A DNA stretch of 64,000 bases from Streptomyces graminofaciens. Its GTDB lineage: Bacteria > Actinomycetota > Actinomycetes > Streptomycetales > Streptomycetaceae. Of this stretch, positions 1 through 8,440 are shown piece by piece. The notes under the pieces are model-generated. The model had not been told where the DNA came from, did not search any database, and saw only the letters and a program-made list of their open reading frames with translations. The first letter of the stretch is position 1, and each line of letters starts with the position of its first letter. The stretch lies in assembly GCF_030294945.1 (NCBI RefSeq), contig NZ_AP018448.1, positions 8,094,501 through 8,158,500 of the forward strand, read 5' to 3'. A program made the translations under genes and the position numbers.

Positions 1-74
1 TTCTGGGCATGGGGGATGTGAGCCGGGTCTTGCCTGACGGGTGAGGCCAGCGCGACAGACAGCGGGAGGCAGCG

Positions 75-1781
75 GTGAGGACAGCGGCACTGGGACCGGC
101 GCAGCGAGCCGAGTCACTGGCGGGTATGGCCGAGCGCGAGCTGGATGTGCTGGTCGTGGGTGCGGGAGTGGTCGGTGCGGGCACCGCGCTGGACGCGGTG
201 ACACGAGGCCTGTCCACGGGGCTGGTCGAGGCGCGCGACTGGGCCTCGGGCACCTCCAGCAGGTCGAGCAAGCTGATCCACGGCGGACTGCGCTATCTGG
301 AGATGCTCGACTTCGCCCTCGTACGGGAGGCGTTGAAGGAGCGCGGGCTGCTGCTGGAACGGCTCGCGCCGCACCTGGTGAAGCCGGTGCCGTTCCTGTA
401 CCCGTTGCAGCACAAGGGCTGGGAGCGGTTGTACGCCGGATCGGGCGTCGCGTTGTACGACGGGATGTCGATGGCCCGCGGCCACGGCCGGGGTCTGCCC
501 GTGCACCGTCATTTGTCGCGCCGTCGCGCCCTGCGCGTCGCGCCCTGTCTGAAGAAGGACTCGCTGGTCGGGGCCCTGCAGTACTACGACGCCCAGATGG
601 ACGACGCCCGCTATGTGGCGACCCTGGTGCGCACGGCGGCGTCGTACGGTGCCAAAGTCGCCAACCGTGCGCGCGTGACGGGTTTTCTGCGCGAGGGTGA
701 ACGCGTTGTCGGTGCCAGGGTGCAGGATGTCGAGGGGGGCGGGGAGTACGAGATCCGCGCCCGGCAGATCGTGAACGCCACTGGGGTGTGGACCGACGAC
801 ACCCAGGCGATGGTGGGCGAGCGGGGGCAGTTCCACGTACGGGCGTCCAAGGGCATCCATCTGGTCGTGCCCAAGGACCGCATCCACTCGACGACAGGGC
901 TGATCCTGCGCACCGAGAAGTCCGTGCTGTTCGTGATCCCCTGGGGCCGGCACTGGATCGTGGGGACCACGGACACCGACTGGGACCTCGACAAGGCGCA
1001 CCCGGCGGCGTCCAGCGCGGACATCGACTATCTGCTGGAGCATGTGAACTCGGTGCTCGCGGTGCCGCTGACGCGCGACGACGTGCAGGGCGTGTACGCG
1101 GGGCTCCGGCCGCTCCTCGCGGGGGAGTCCGACGCCACCAGCAAGCTCTCGCGCGAGCACACCGTCGCCCATCCCGTGCCGGGGCTCGTCGTCGTGGCCG
1201 GCGGCAAGTACACGACGTACCGGGTCATGGCCAAGGACGCCGTGGACGCGGCGGTGCACGGGCTCGACCAGCGGGTCGCCGAGTGCGTCACCGAGGACGT
1301 GCCGCTGCTCGGGGCGGAGGGATACCGGGCGCTGTGGAACGCGCGGGCGCGGATAGCCGCCCGCACCGGGCTCCATGTGGTGCGGGTGGAGCATCTGTTG
1401 AACCGGTACGGGGCGGCTGCCGAGGAACTGCTCGACCTGATCACGTCCGACCCCTCACTGGGCGAACCGCTTCAGGGCGCCGAGGACTATCTGCGGGCCG
1501 AGGTGGTGTACGCCGCCTCGCACGAGGGGGCGCGGCACCTCGACGACGTGCTGACCCGGCGGACGCGGATCTCGATCGAGACCTTCGACCGGGGGACACG
1601 CAGTGCGCGGGAGTCGGCGGAGCTGATGGCTCCCGTCCTCGGCTGGGACAAGGACCAGATCGAGCGGGAGGTCCAGCACTACAAGAAGCGGGTGGAGGCC
1701 GAGCGGGAGTCGCAGCGACAGCCGGACGATCTGACGGCCGACGCGGCGCGACTGGGGGCGCCGGACATCGTGCCGCTGTAG
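75..1781 (+). CDS. glpD: Glycerol-3-phosphate dehydrogenase (FAD)
   Basis: Membrane-associated flavoprotein of 568 residues that oxidises sn-glycerol 3-phosphate to dihydroxyacetone phosphate and passes electrons to quinone. The N-terminus carries an FAD-binding Rossmann motif (VVGAGVVGAG, about residues 27-36), followed by the family signature SRSSKLIHGGLRYLE, and the C-terminal third looks like the usual helical DAO_C domain. Length is normal for the family. The start is GTG at 75, six bases after a good GGGAGG ribosome site; a second possible start is the ATG at about 126. It is convergent with the serine hydrolase at 1916. The promoter is outside or at the very edge of the window. Confidence 0.95.
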   Translation: MRTAALGPAQRAESLAGMAERELDVLVVGAGVVGAGTALDAVTRGLSTGLVEARDWASGTSSRSSKLIHGGLRYLEMLDFALVREALKERGLLLERLAPHLVKPVPFLYPLQHKGWERLYAGSGVALYDGMSMARGHGRGLPVHRHLSRRRALRVAPCLKKDSLVGALQYYDAQMDDARYVATLVRTAASYGAKVANRARVTGFLREGERVVGARVQDVEGGGEYEIRARQIVNATGVWTDDTQAMVGERGQFHVRASKGIHLVVPKDRIHSTTGLILRTEKSVLFVIPWGRHWIVGTTDTDWDLDKAHPAASSADIDYLLEHVNSVLAVPLTRDDVQGVYAGLRPLLAGESDATSKLSREHTVAHPVPGLVVVAGGKYTTYRVMAKDAVDAAVHGLDQRVAECVTEDVPLLGAEGYRALWNARARIAARTGLHVVRVEHLLNRYGAAAEELLDLITSDPSLGEPLQGAEDYLRAEVVYAASHEGARHLDDVLTRRTRISIETFDRGTRSARESAELMAPVLGWDKDQIEREVQHYKKRVEAERESQRQPDDLTADAARLGAPDIVPL

Positions 1782-1915
1782 CCGGAGGCGATGGCTCTCG
1801 GCGGGTTGGTGTCGGCGCAGCTGGTGTCGTGCCGGTGGTGGAGATCTCCCGCAGTCGCCCGATATCACCCGAACGGGTGTAGTGGACTCGGATCTTTGCT
1901 CGGATCTCGGCCGTT

Positions 1916-3028
1916 TTACGAGGTGCGGGGGCAGAACTCGGCCGAGAGCAGGGCGGGTTCGAGGTCGGGGTCTGCCAGTCCGTCCGTGTTCACGCGGAAG
2001 GTGAGGACGCGACGGCCGTCGACGGTGGCTGCGGTGCGCACGTAGCTGCCGGAGATACGGCCGTTGTGGCCCCACACGGTGGTGCCGCACGGAAGCTTCA
2101 CGGGATAGAGGCCCATGCCGTACGTGCCGTGTGCGGTGCTGGTGTCGAGCATCTCGCGCAGTTGGCGGGGCGGCAGCAGGTCGCCGCGGAGCAGGGCCGC
2201 GTAGAAGCGGTTCAGGTCGGCGAGCGTGGTGACCAGCTCGCCCGCCGCGCCGGCCACACGAGGGTCGAGGTCGGTGACGTCGGATCCGTCGGCGGAGTAC
2301 GCGCGACCGTGCGGCTCGGGCAGGGAGGAGCGGGCGCCTGGGAACGAGGTGCCCCGCAACTGGAGGGGAGTGATGATGCGGCGTTCGGCCTCGGCGGCGT
2401 AGGAGCGGCCGGTGACCTGCTCGATGACCAGGCCGAGCAGGACGTAGTTGGTGTTCGAGTAGGAGAAGCGGCCGTGCGTGGCCGGAGGGTGGGTGAGCGC
2501 GATGAGCACGGCCTGACGCGGGGTCACGGGGACGGTCCCCTTGGTATCCGCGGTGAAGTCGGCGAGGCCGCTGGTGTGGGTGAGCAGGGCGCGCAGGGTG
2601 ATGGCGCGACCGTCGTTGCCCTCGCCATGGACCAGACCGGGCAGATGGTCCTCCACGGAGTCCGAGAGCGACAGCCGGTGTTCGGCGGCCAGTTCCAGTA
2701 CGACGGTGGCGATGAAGGTCTTGGTGATGCTGCCGGCGCGGAAGTGGTCGGCGCGGTGGATGGCTTCGGGGCGGGTCTCGGTGTGGGCGGCGGTGGCGCC
2801 CTGACCGCCGGTGCCGGTCGGGTCTGCCTTCGCGTGGGCGAAGCGGGTGCCTGACTCCTCGTCGGCGAGAAGAGCGGCGGCGGGAGCGTGGCCCCGGGTG
2901 ACCAGCAGCGGCAGGACCGAGTCCGTGGCAGGGGTGACCCGTGCCTGTGAACCGGCTGGGGCCAGGGCAAGGAGAAGCAGGGACACGGCGACGGTCAGCA
3001 GCGTCCTGGGTGTCCTCGTCGACGGCAT
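1916..3028 (-). CDS. Secreted serine hydrolase, beta-lactamase / D-Ala-D-Ala carboxypeptidase family
   Basis: Class C beta-lactamase-like (PF00144) enzyme of 370 residues, probably acting outside the membrane on peptidoglycan stem peptides or on a small ester or amide; the substrate cannot be read from sequence. The N-terminus is a signal peptide (basic start, hydrophobic core about residues 10-24, alanine-rich cleavage zone near 29). All three catalytic elements are present: SITK (Ser100, Lys103), YSN (190-192) and HNG (321-323). ATG at 3028 is preceded by a strong AGGAGGA site. The gene stands alone, convergent with glpD and divergent from the first kinase. Confidence 0.9.
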   Translation of the reverse strand: MPSTRTPRTLLTVAVSLLLLALAPAGSQARVTPATDSVLPLLVTRGHAPAAALLADEESGTRFAHAKADPTGTGGQGATAAHTETRPEAIHRADHFRAGSITKTFIATVVLELAAEHRLSLSDSVEDHLPGLVHGEGNDGRAITLRALLTHTSGLADFTADTKGTVPVTPRQAVLIALTHPPATHGRFSYSNTNYVLLGLVIEQVTGRSYAAEAERRIITPLQLRGTSFPGARSSLPEPHGRAYSADGSDVTDLDPRVAGAAGELVTTLADLNRFYAALLRGDLLPPRQLREMLDTSTAHGTYGMGLYPVKLPCGTTVWGHNGRISGSYVRTAATVDGRRVLTFRVNTDGLADPDLEPALLSAEFCPRTS

Positions 3029-3199
3029 GCCGGTCCTTCCTCCTCCTTTGCTGCGGCACATCATGCGGGACGGACCTGGCAGAGGGTTGGGCGGGGCCCG
3101 GCGGCCGGGATGCGCCGTTGAAGGGCCCCCAGGGCGAGGGGCGCTTGTCGGGTGGGGGACAATGGAAGCTCTGTCAGGGCGGGTTGTATGAGGGGACGC

Positions 3200-5284
3200 A
3201 TGTCGGAGGCGGATCGGGCTGGGGAATCCCGCCAGGACAAGAACGAACGTCTCCTCGCCGGGCGCTACCGGCTGGGAGGGGTGCTCGGCCGCGGCGGTAT
3301 GGGCACGGTGTGGCGGGCCAAGGACGAGACGCTCGGCCGTACGGTCGCGGTCAAGGAGTTGCGGTTCCCGTCGAGCATCGACGAGGACGAGAAGCGGCGC
3401 CTGATCACCCGTACGTTGCGGGAGGCCAAGGCGATCGCCCGGATCCGCAACAACGCCGCGGTGACGGTGTTCGACGTGGTCCACGAGGACGACCGGCCCT
3501 GGATCGTGATGGAGCTGGTCGAGGGCAAGTCGCTCGCCGAGGTCATCCGCGAGGACGGGCTGCTCGATCCGCGGCGCGCCGCCGAGGTGGGACTCGCGAT
3601 TCTCGACGTCCTGCGCGCCGCGCACCGCGAGGGCATCCTGCATCGCGACGTCAAGCCGTCGAACGTGCTGATCGACAAGCACGACGGCCGGGTCGTGCTC
3701 ACCGACTTCGGTATCGCACAGGTCGAGGGCGACCCGTCCATCACCTCGACCGGCATGCTCGTCGGTGCGCCCTCCTACATCTCGCCGGAGCGGGCGCGCG
3801 GCCACAAGCCCGGGCCCGCGGCCGACCTCTGGTCGCTCGGCGGTCTGCTCTACGCGGCGGTCGAGGGGGTGCCGCCGTACGACAAGGGTTCGGCCATAGC
3901 GACGTTGACCGCGGTGATGACCGAGCCGGTGCCGGAGCCCAAGAGCGCGGGGCCGCTGAAGGACGTCATCTTCGGGCTGCTCACCAAGGACCCCGCGCGG
4001 CGGCTCGACGACGCGGGCGCGCGTGTGATGCTCAACGCGGTGATCCACGGGCCCGACCCGAAGGAGGCGGAGCCGCTGGACGCGACGCGGGTCGTGCCGT
4101 TGCCGCCGGTGCCGGAGGAGCGTCCGAAGAAGGGCGGTTCGGGCGGTGCCAAGCGGAGTGACGAGGCCGGGGAGCGGCCTCGCGCGCCGCGCTGGTCCAT
4201 GCGCAAGGGCGCGGCCGGTGCCGGGACGGCGGCTGCCTCGGCCGGTGCTGCCTCGGCCGCGGCCATGGGCTCGGTGGGGATCGCCGGGCCCGCGAGCGCC
4301 GGTGCCCGGAGTGCGACGCCCGCTGCCGGGAGGGGCGTTGGGACGTCCGGGCCGGGTGCCGCAGAGAAGAGCGGGAGCGGTTCGGGGTACGCCGGTGCGG
4401 GCGGTGCCGCTGTGGGCGCCGGGGCCGGTGGTTCCGGTGTCGGCATGGGCGGTGTCGGTTCCCCGGGGCGGACTTCGGGGTGGCCGGAGATGCCGCCGCC
4501 GGATCTGCCGCCGAGGCCCGTGCCCAGGGCGCCGATCACCGATGTGGTGTCGCGGCGGACCCTCGCGGTCATCGCGGTGGCCGTGGTGCTCGCTGTGCTC
4601 GGGACCGTGCTCGCGCTCACCCTCGGCGACGACGGCAGCTCGGACAACAGCAAGAGCGGTGACACCAAGGCGGCCGCGTCCAGCGACGTGACCTCGGGGA
4701 ACAGCGGCAAGAACAAGGACGACGACAAGGGTTCCGCCCCCACCCCCGACGGCAACACGACGGAGGAGGCGAAGGAGTCGGACGGGGCGCAGGCCAACAC
4801 CCCGAGTACGAGCGCGTCGAGCGAGGCCGATGGCGCCGGAGGCTCGGGCGACATCGCCGAGAAGACGTACAAGAGCAGCCAGGGGTTCTCGATCGGGCTG
4901 CCCGACGGGTGGAAGTACCAGTCGACGAGCGCGGCCGGGGCCCGGTTCACCGGTCCCGACGGGCAGAAGCTGCTCGTGGGGTGGACGACCACGCCCAAGG
5001 ACGACCCGGTCGCGGACTGGAAGGACCAAGAGCAATACATGACGCGCTCGCAGTACAAGCGCGTCCGAATAGAGGCGGTGAACTACCGCGGCTGGAACAC
5101 CGCCGACTGGGAGTTCACCTATGTCGAGAGCGGCACGAAGTACCGGTCGATCGACCGCGGGTTCGTCGTGAACTCCGGCCTCGGATACGGGCTGATGTAC
5201 ACGGCGAAGTCGGCCGAGTGGAGCGGTGAGCTGCGCAAGGACACCTGGCGGACGTTCACGAAGACGTTCAAGCCGAAGTCCTGA
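3200..5284 (+). CDS. Transmembrane Ser/Thr protein kinase, PknB-like (kinase 1 of the cluster)
   Basis: A 694-residue receptor-type kinase. The catalytic domain has a glycine loop (LGRGGMGTVW, about 29-38), VAVKEL lysine, HRDVKPSN (His148, Asp150), DFG (Asp169) and an SPERARG loop, so it should be active. A long Ala/Gly/Ser linker follows, then one membrane helix at about 452-476, a Ser/Asp-rich spacer and an outside domain of about 140 residues that recurs in the neighbouring kinases. No PASTA repeats are seen. I chose ATG at 3200 because GAGGGG lies just upstream; ATG at 3188 or 3152 is possible. First of six same-strand paralogues. Confidence 0.93.
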   Translation: MSEADRAGESRQDKNERLLAGRYRLGGVLGRGGMGTVWRAKDETLGRTVAVKELRFPSSIDEDEKRRLITRTLREAKAIARIRNNAAVTVFDVVHEDDRPWIVMELVEGKSLAEVIREDGLLDPRRAAEVGLAILDVLRAAHREGILHRDVKPSNVLIDKHDGRVVLTDFGIAQVEGDPSITSTGMLVGAPSYISPERARGHKPGPAADLWSLGGLLYAAVEGVPPYDKGSAIATLTAVMTEPVPEPKSAGPLKDVIFGLLTKDPARRLDDAGARVMLNAVIHGPDPKEAEPLDATRVVPLPPVPEERPKKGGSGGAKRSDEAGERPRAPRWSMRKGAAGAGTAAASAGAASAAAMGSVGIAGPASAGARSATPAAGRGVGTSGPGAAEKSGSGSGYAGAGGAAVGAGAGGSGVGMGGVGSPGRTSGWPEMPPPDLPPRPVPRAPITDVVSRRTLAVIAVAVVLAVLGTVLALTLGDDGSSDNSKSGDTKAAASSDVTSGNSGKNKDDDKGSAPTPDGNTTEEAKESDGAQANTPSTSASSEADGAGGSGDIAEKTYKSSQGFSIGLPDGWKYQSTSAAGARFTGPDGQKLLVGWTTTPKDDPVADWKDQEQYMTRSQYKRVRIEAVNYRGWNTADWEFTYVESGTKYRSIDRGFVVNSGLGYGLMYTAKSAEWSGELRKDTWRTFTKTFKPKS

Positions 5285-5593
5285 GGGCGGCACGGGGGCG
5301 CGCGGCGGCGCGCGAAGTGGTGTGCGTCGGGCGTGAGGTGGCGTGCGGCGGGGTGGGGCTCGCTGTTGTGAACTCGGTTCCGGGAGTTCTCGGCGGTGCG
5401 TGAGTTCGCGGATGCGCGTTACGGGGAAGGTCGAGGGCGTTCGAGCACATTCGAGGCGTGCGAGATCTGGCATCCCCCCTTGGAGGGTTGCCTCCGGCAC
5501 GTATCGTGAGTGGCTGCGGACCGTACGAATTCAGAATGGAACGGGACGCAGGGCGAACGGATTCGACCGATCGGGCGGCCGGGGGAGGGCATC

Positions 5594-8275
5594 GTGGACG
5601 AATACGCGGGACGGGTACTCGCGGACCGCTACCGACTGCCGCTGCCGCCCTCCGACGAGTACGAACTCGCCGAGACCGTGGCCTTCGACACCTACAGCGG
5701 ACAAGAAGTCATGGTCCGTCAGGTGCCGTTGCCCGAGGTCGTCGAGGCGGAGGTGCTCGACGCCGACGGACTGCCCGACGGGTATGTGCCGAGGGACGGC
5801 GGAGCACGCCGGGCCGCGGCCCGTGCCACCCGCCGGCCCGCCGACCCGGGCGTGCAGCGGGCGATCGAGGCCGCGCAGGCCGCCGCGCAGATCCCCGACC
5901 ATCCTCGGCTCGACCAGGTCTTCGACGTGTTCGCCGAGGGCGGTTCGTTGTGGATAGTGAGCGAATGGGTGCCCGCGCGACCGCTCGCCGCCCTGCTCGC
6001 GGAGCAGCCGCTGACGCCGTATCGGGCGGCCGAGGTCGCCTCCGACGTGCTGACCGCGCTGCGCGCTCTGCATGCCCACGGCTGGGTGCACCGCAACATC
6101 ACCGCGCGCACGGTGCTTGTCTGTGACGACGGCCGGGTGATGCTGACCGGGCTCGCGGCCGGGGCCGCGGAGGAGGCGCTGTGCGGGTACGACCCGGTGC
6201 CGGTGCGGGAGTTCGACGGGTCTGGTGATGCCGGGGTGCCTCAGGGCCCGGGTACGACCGCGGGTTCGCCGGGGGGCGGCGGCTCGCCCCGGGGTGGCTT
6301 GGGAGCGGCCGGGGCCGTGGGGACGCGGGGTGCTGCGGCGCCCGGTGGCGCGCTCGGCGGGGCTCCGGCCGGCGGTGCCGCCGTGGATCCGGAGGCGGCG
6401 CGGCGGGCCGCGATCGAGGCGCGGGCAGGCAGCGGGGGGCCGGTTCCCGACCCCGCCGAGGGCCGACGCGCGCTGGAGGCCGGCGGGGACGTCAGAGCGG
6501 CTCGGGCGGGCGCGATCGCGGCGTACCGGGCGGGAGCGCGGGCTGCGGCGCGCGTACAGGAGGACCAGCGGGGCGGCGGCCAGGACGCGCAGTTGCCCGC
6601 GCAGCGGCCCCCGTCCGGGGCGGCGGGGGACGGCGCGGCACCGTCGGCCACCGGGTACCGGGGCGACGCACAGCCCGTTCCCGGGCAACTCGGCCAAGGG
6701 GCGGGCCCTGTGCCGCCCGGTCAGATCGCCGATCCGTACGGCGTCCGCTCCAACGGGGCCGGTACGACCGCCTGGCATGGAGCAGCGCCTCGCGGCGGCA
6801 CGCCCGCGCCCGGCACCGGCACCGGCACCGGCCAGGATCGGCCGGCGCTTCCGGCCGTCGACTACTCGGCCGGCGCGACGGGTCCGGCCGGCACCGGCAC
6901 ACGTGGCTTCGCCGACGCGGTCGGCGGCTCCGGCGCCGCCCCGGGCCCCGCGCGATGGGACCAGGTCGCCGTGGGCGGTGCCACCCCCCGCCGTGGACCG
7001 GCCACCGCGCTCGCCGCCGAGCGGGCACGGCAGGCGCGGATGGCCGTGGTCGGGCCGGTCACCGAGCGCTGGGCGCCCGAGCAGGCCGGGCCGGTGCACG
7101 AGAACTGGCAGTTGGCGGCGCCGATCGGGCCCGCGACGGATCTGTGGGCATTGGGCGCGCTGCTGTTCCGCGCCGTGCAGGGCCACGCGCCGTACCCGGA
7201 GGAGAACACCGCCGAGCTGGTGCAGCTGGTGTGCGCGGAGCCTCCCGCGTACGCCGAGGAGTGCGGGCCGCTGCGGCCGGTCGTGGAGTCCCTGCTGCGT
7301 CAGGACCCCACCGAGCGGCTGGACTTCGAGGAACTGCGTGGCTGGCTGCGCTCGCTCGTGCGTTCTGCGCCGGAGCCGGAGGCCGGGGCGCACGTCGTCC
7401 CCGCGCCGCCCGTGGACGCGCGCCGGCTGCCGATCGTGCGGCGCCGGGGCGAGCTGGTCCGCAGGCGTCGCGCCGGGCTGCCCGCCAACAGCCCGCACGC
7501 CCGCCACAAGCGGACCCGGCAGGAGCGGCCGCAGCAGCCACGCAAGCTGGGCCGGAACCTGCTTCTGTTGATACTGCTGGCGCTGGTCACGGCGGTCGCC
7601 TACGCCGTGATGTTCATGCCGAAGGCCCAGCCCAGCGACGGCGACAGCACGGGCGGTCGTACCGAAACCGCCGGGGACGTGAGTTCCGTGCCGGATGCGA
7701 GCAGTGAGCCCCGGCCCGACCAGAACTCGCCCGACGGCGGCGAGAAGGGCGAGGACGACAGCGAGGCGAGCCCTTCCAAGTCGTCCGGTTCGACGCAGAC
7801 GCAGACCGGTGATCCCGATGTCTCCCAGGGGTTCACCCTGCGCAAGGACACCGAGGGCTTCCAGGTCGCCGTGGCCAACGGATGGGACCGCAGCCCGAAG
7901 AACGGGCGCGGCCAGATCGTCTACTCCCAGGGCCGCTTCCAGCTGATCCTGGTTCCCGGACGGGACAGCACGAAGACGTACGGCAGCGATCCGCTGAAGT
8001 ACCAGCGGGAGGACGAGCGCGAGTTGCAGCCGTTCCGCGACTCGTCATGGGCGACGTCCGCCGGGATGCGGCAGATCGAGGTCGGCGGACTCACCATGGC
8101 TGAGGGGCAGTTCACCTGGCAGGACGCCGAGGGACGCGGGGTCTTCGTACGGAATCTGGCGATCCTGGTCGACGGGCGGTACCACGTGGTGCAGTTGCGT
8201 GGGCCGGAGGCCGAGCGGGATGAGGTCACACGGCTGTACGAGCAGGCGTCGGCGACCTATCGGGCCACGGACTGA
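5594..8275 (+). CDS. Transmembrane pseudokinase, Ser/Thr kinase paralogue without catalytic residues
   Basis: An 893-residue paralogue of the flanking kinases that has lost catalysis. The glycine loop is missing, the VAVK lysine position reads VMVRQ, HRD is HRN (Asn168) and DFG is replaced by TGLAAG. The C-lobe helix is still recognisable (ATDLWALGALLFRAV), but about 300 residues of low-complexity Gly/Ala/Pro sequence separate it from the N-lobe. One membrane helix lies at about 653-676, followed by an outside domain homologous to that of the other kinases. GTG at 5594 follows GGGGGAGGG. A scaffold or regulatory partner for a neighbouring kinase is an inference. The intact 2.7 kb frame argues against simple decay. 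Confidence 0.85.
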   Translation: MDEYAGRVLADRYRLPLPPSDEYELAETVAFDTYSGQEVMVRQVPLPEVVEAEVLDADGLPDGYVPRDGGARRAAARATRRPADPGVQRAIEAAQAAAQIPDHPRLDQVFDVFAEGGSLWIVSEWVPARPLAALLAEQPLTPYRAAEVASDVLTALRALHAHGWVHRNITARTVLVCDDGRVMLTGLAAGAAEEALCGYDPVPVREFDGSGDAGVPQGPGTTAGSPGGGGSPRGGLGAAGAVGTRGAAAPGGALGGAPAGGAAVDPEAARRAAIEARAGSGGPVPDPAEGRRALEAGGDVRAARAGAIAAYRAGARAAARVQEDQRGGGQDAQLPAQRPPSGAAGDGAAPSATGYRGDAQPVPGQLGQGAGPVPPGQIADPYGVRSNGAGTTAWHGAAPRGGTPAPGTGTGTGQDRPALPAVDYSAGATGPAGTGTRGFADAVGGSGAAPGPARWDQVAVGGATPRRGPATALAAERARQARMAVVGPVTERWAPEQAGPVHENWQLAAPIGPATDLWALGALLFRAVQGHAPYPEENTAELVQLVCAEPPAYAEECGPLRPVVESLLRQDPTERLDFEELRGWLRSLVRSAPEPEAGAHVVPAPPVDARRLPIVRRRGELVRRRRAGLPANSPHARHKRTRQERPQQPRKLGRNLLLLILLALVTAVAYAVMFMPKAQPSDGDSTGGRTETAGDVSSVPDASSEPRPDQNSPDGGEKGEDDSEASPSKSSGSTQTQTGDPDVSQGFTLRKDTEGFQVAVANGWDRSPKNGRGQIVYSQGRFQLILVPGRDSTKTYGSDPLKYQREDERELQPFRDSSWATSAGMRQIEVGGLTMAEGQFTWQDAEGRGVFVRNLAILVDGRYHVVQLRGPEAERDEVTRLYEQASATYRATD

Positions 8276-8404
8276 CACGACGTACGTCCATGGTCTGACG
8301 CGACATTGGGGTCACGAACGGTTCCCGTGCGGCGGTGGAAGCGATAACCGTCACAGTGCGGTCTCTGTACGGACCCGCCGCCTTCCCCGAGCGGTAGCCC
8401 CCTC

Positions 8405-8410
8405 TTTAAT
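8405..8410 (+). promoter_or_regulatory. Possible -10 element before kinase 3
   Basis: TTTAAT stands out in the GC-rich 165-base gap between the pseudokinase and kinase 3, about 30 bases before the GTG start at 8441. No convincing -35 partner is visible, so this is a weak call that kinase 3 has its own promoter. Confidence 0.3.
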
Positions 8411-8440
8411 CTGTGCCTGTCAAGAGCATTGCGGGGCAAC

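Noticed and set aside
711..734. TTGTCGGTG-N8-CAGGAT match to the PafBC motif
   Set aside because: It lies inside the glpD coding sequence with no gene start downstream; a chance match.
1866..1879. CACCCG-AA-CGGGTG palindrome between glpD and the serine hydrolase
   Set aside because: Too short for a convincing terminator and with no conserved context; could be chance in GC-rich DNA.
1916..5500. 1194-codon minus-strand open frame
   Set aside because: Only its last 370 codons (the serine hydrolase) have a signal peptide, ribosome site and motifs; the rest is the antisense of kinase 1.
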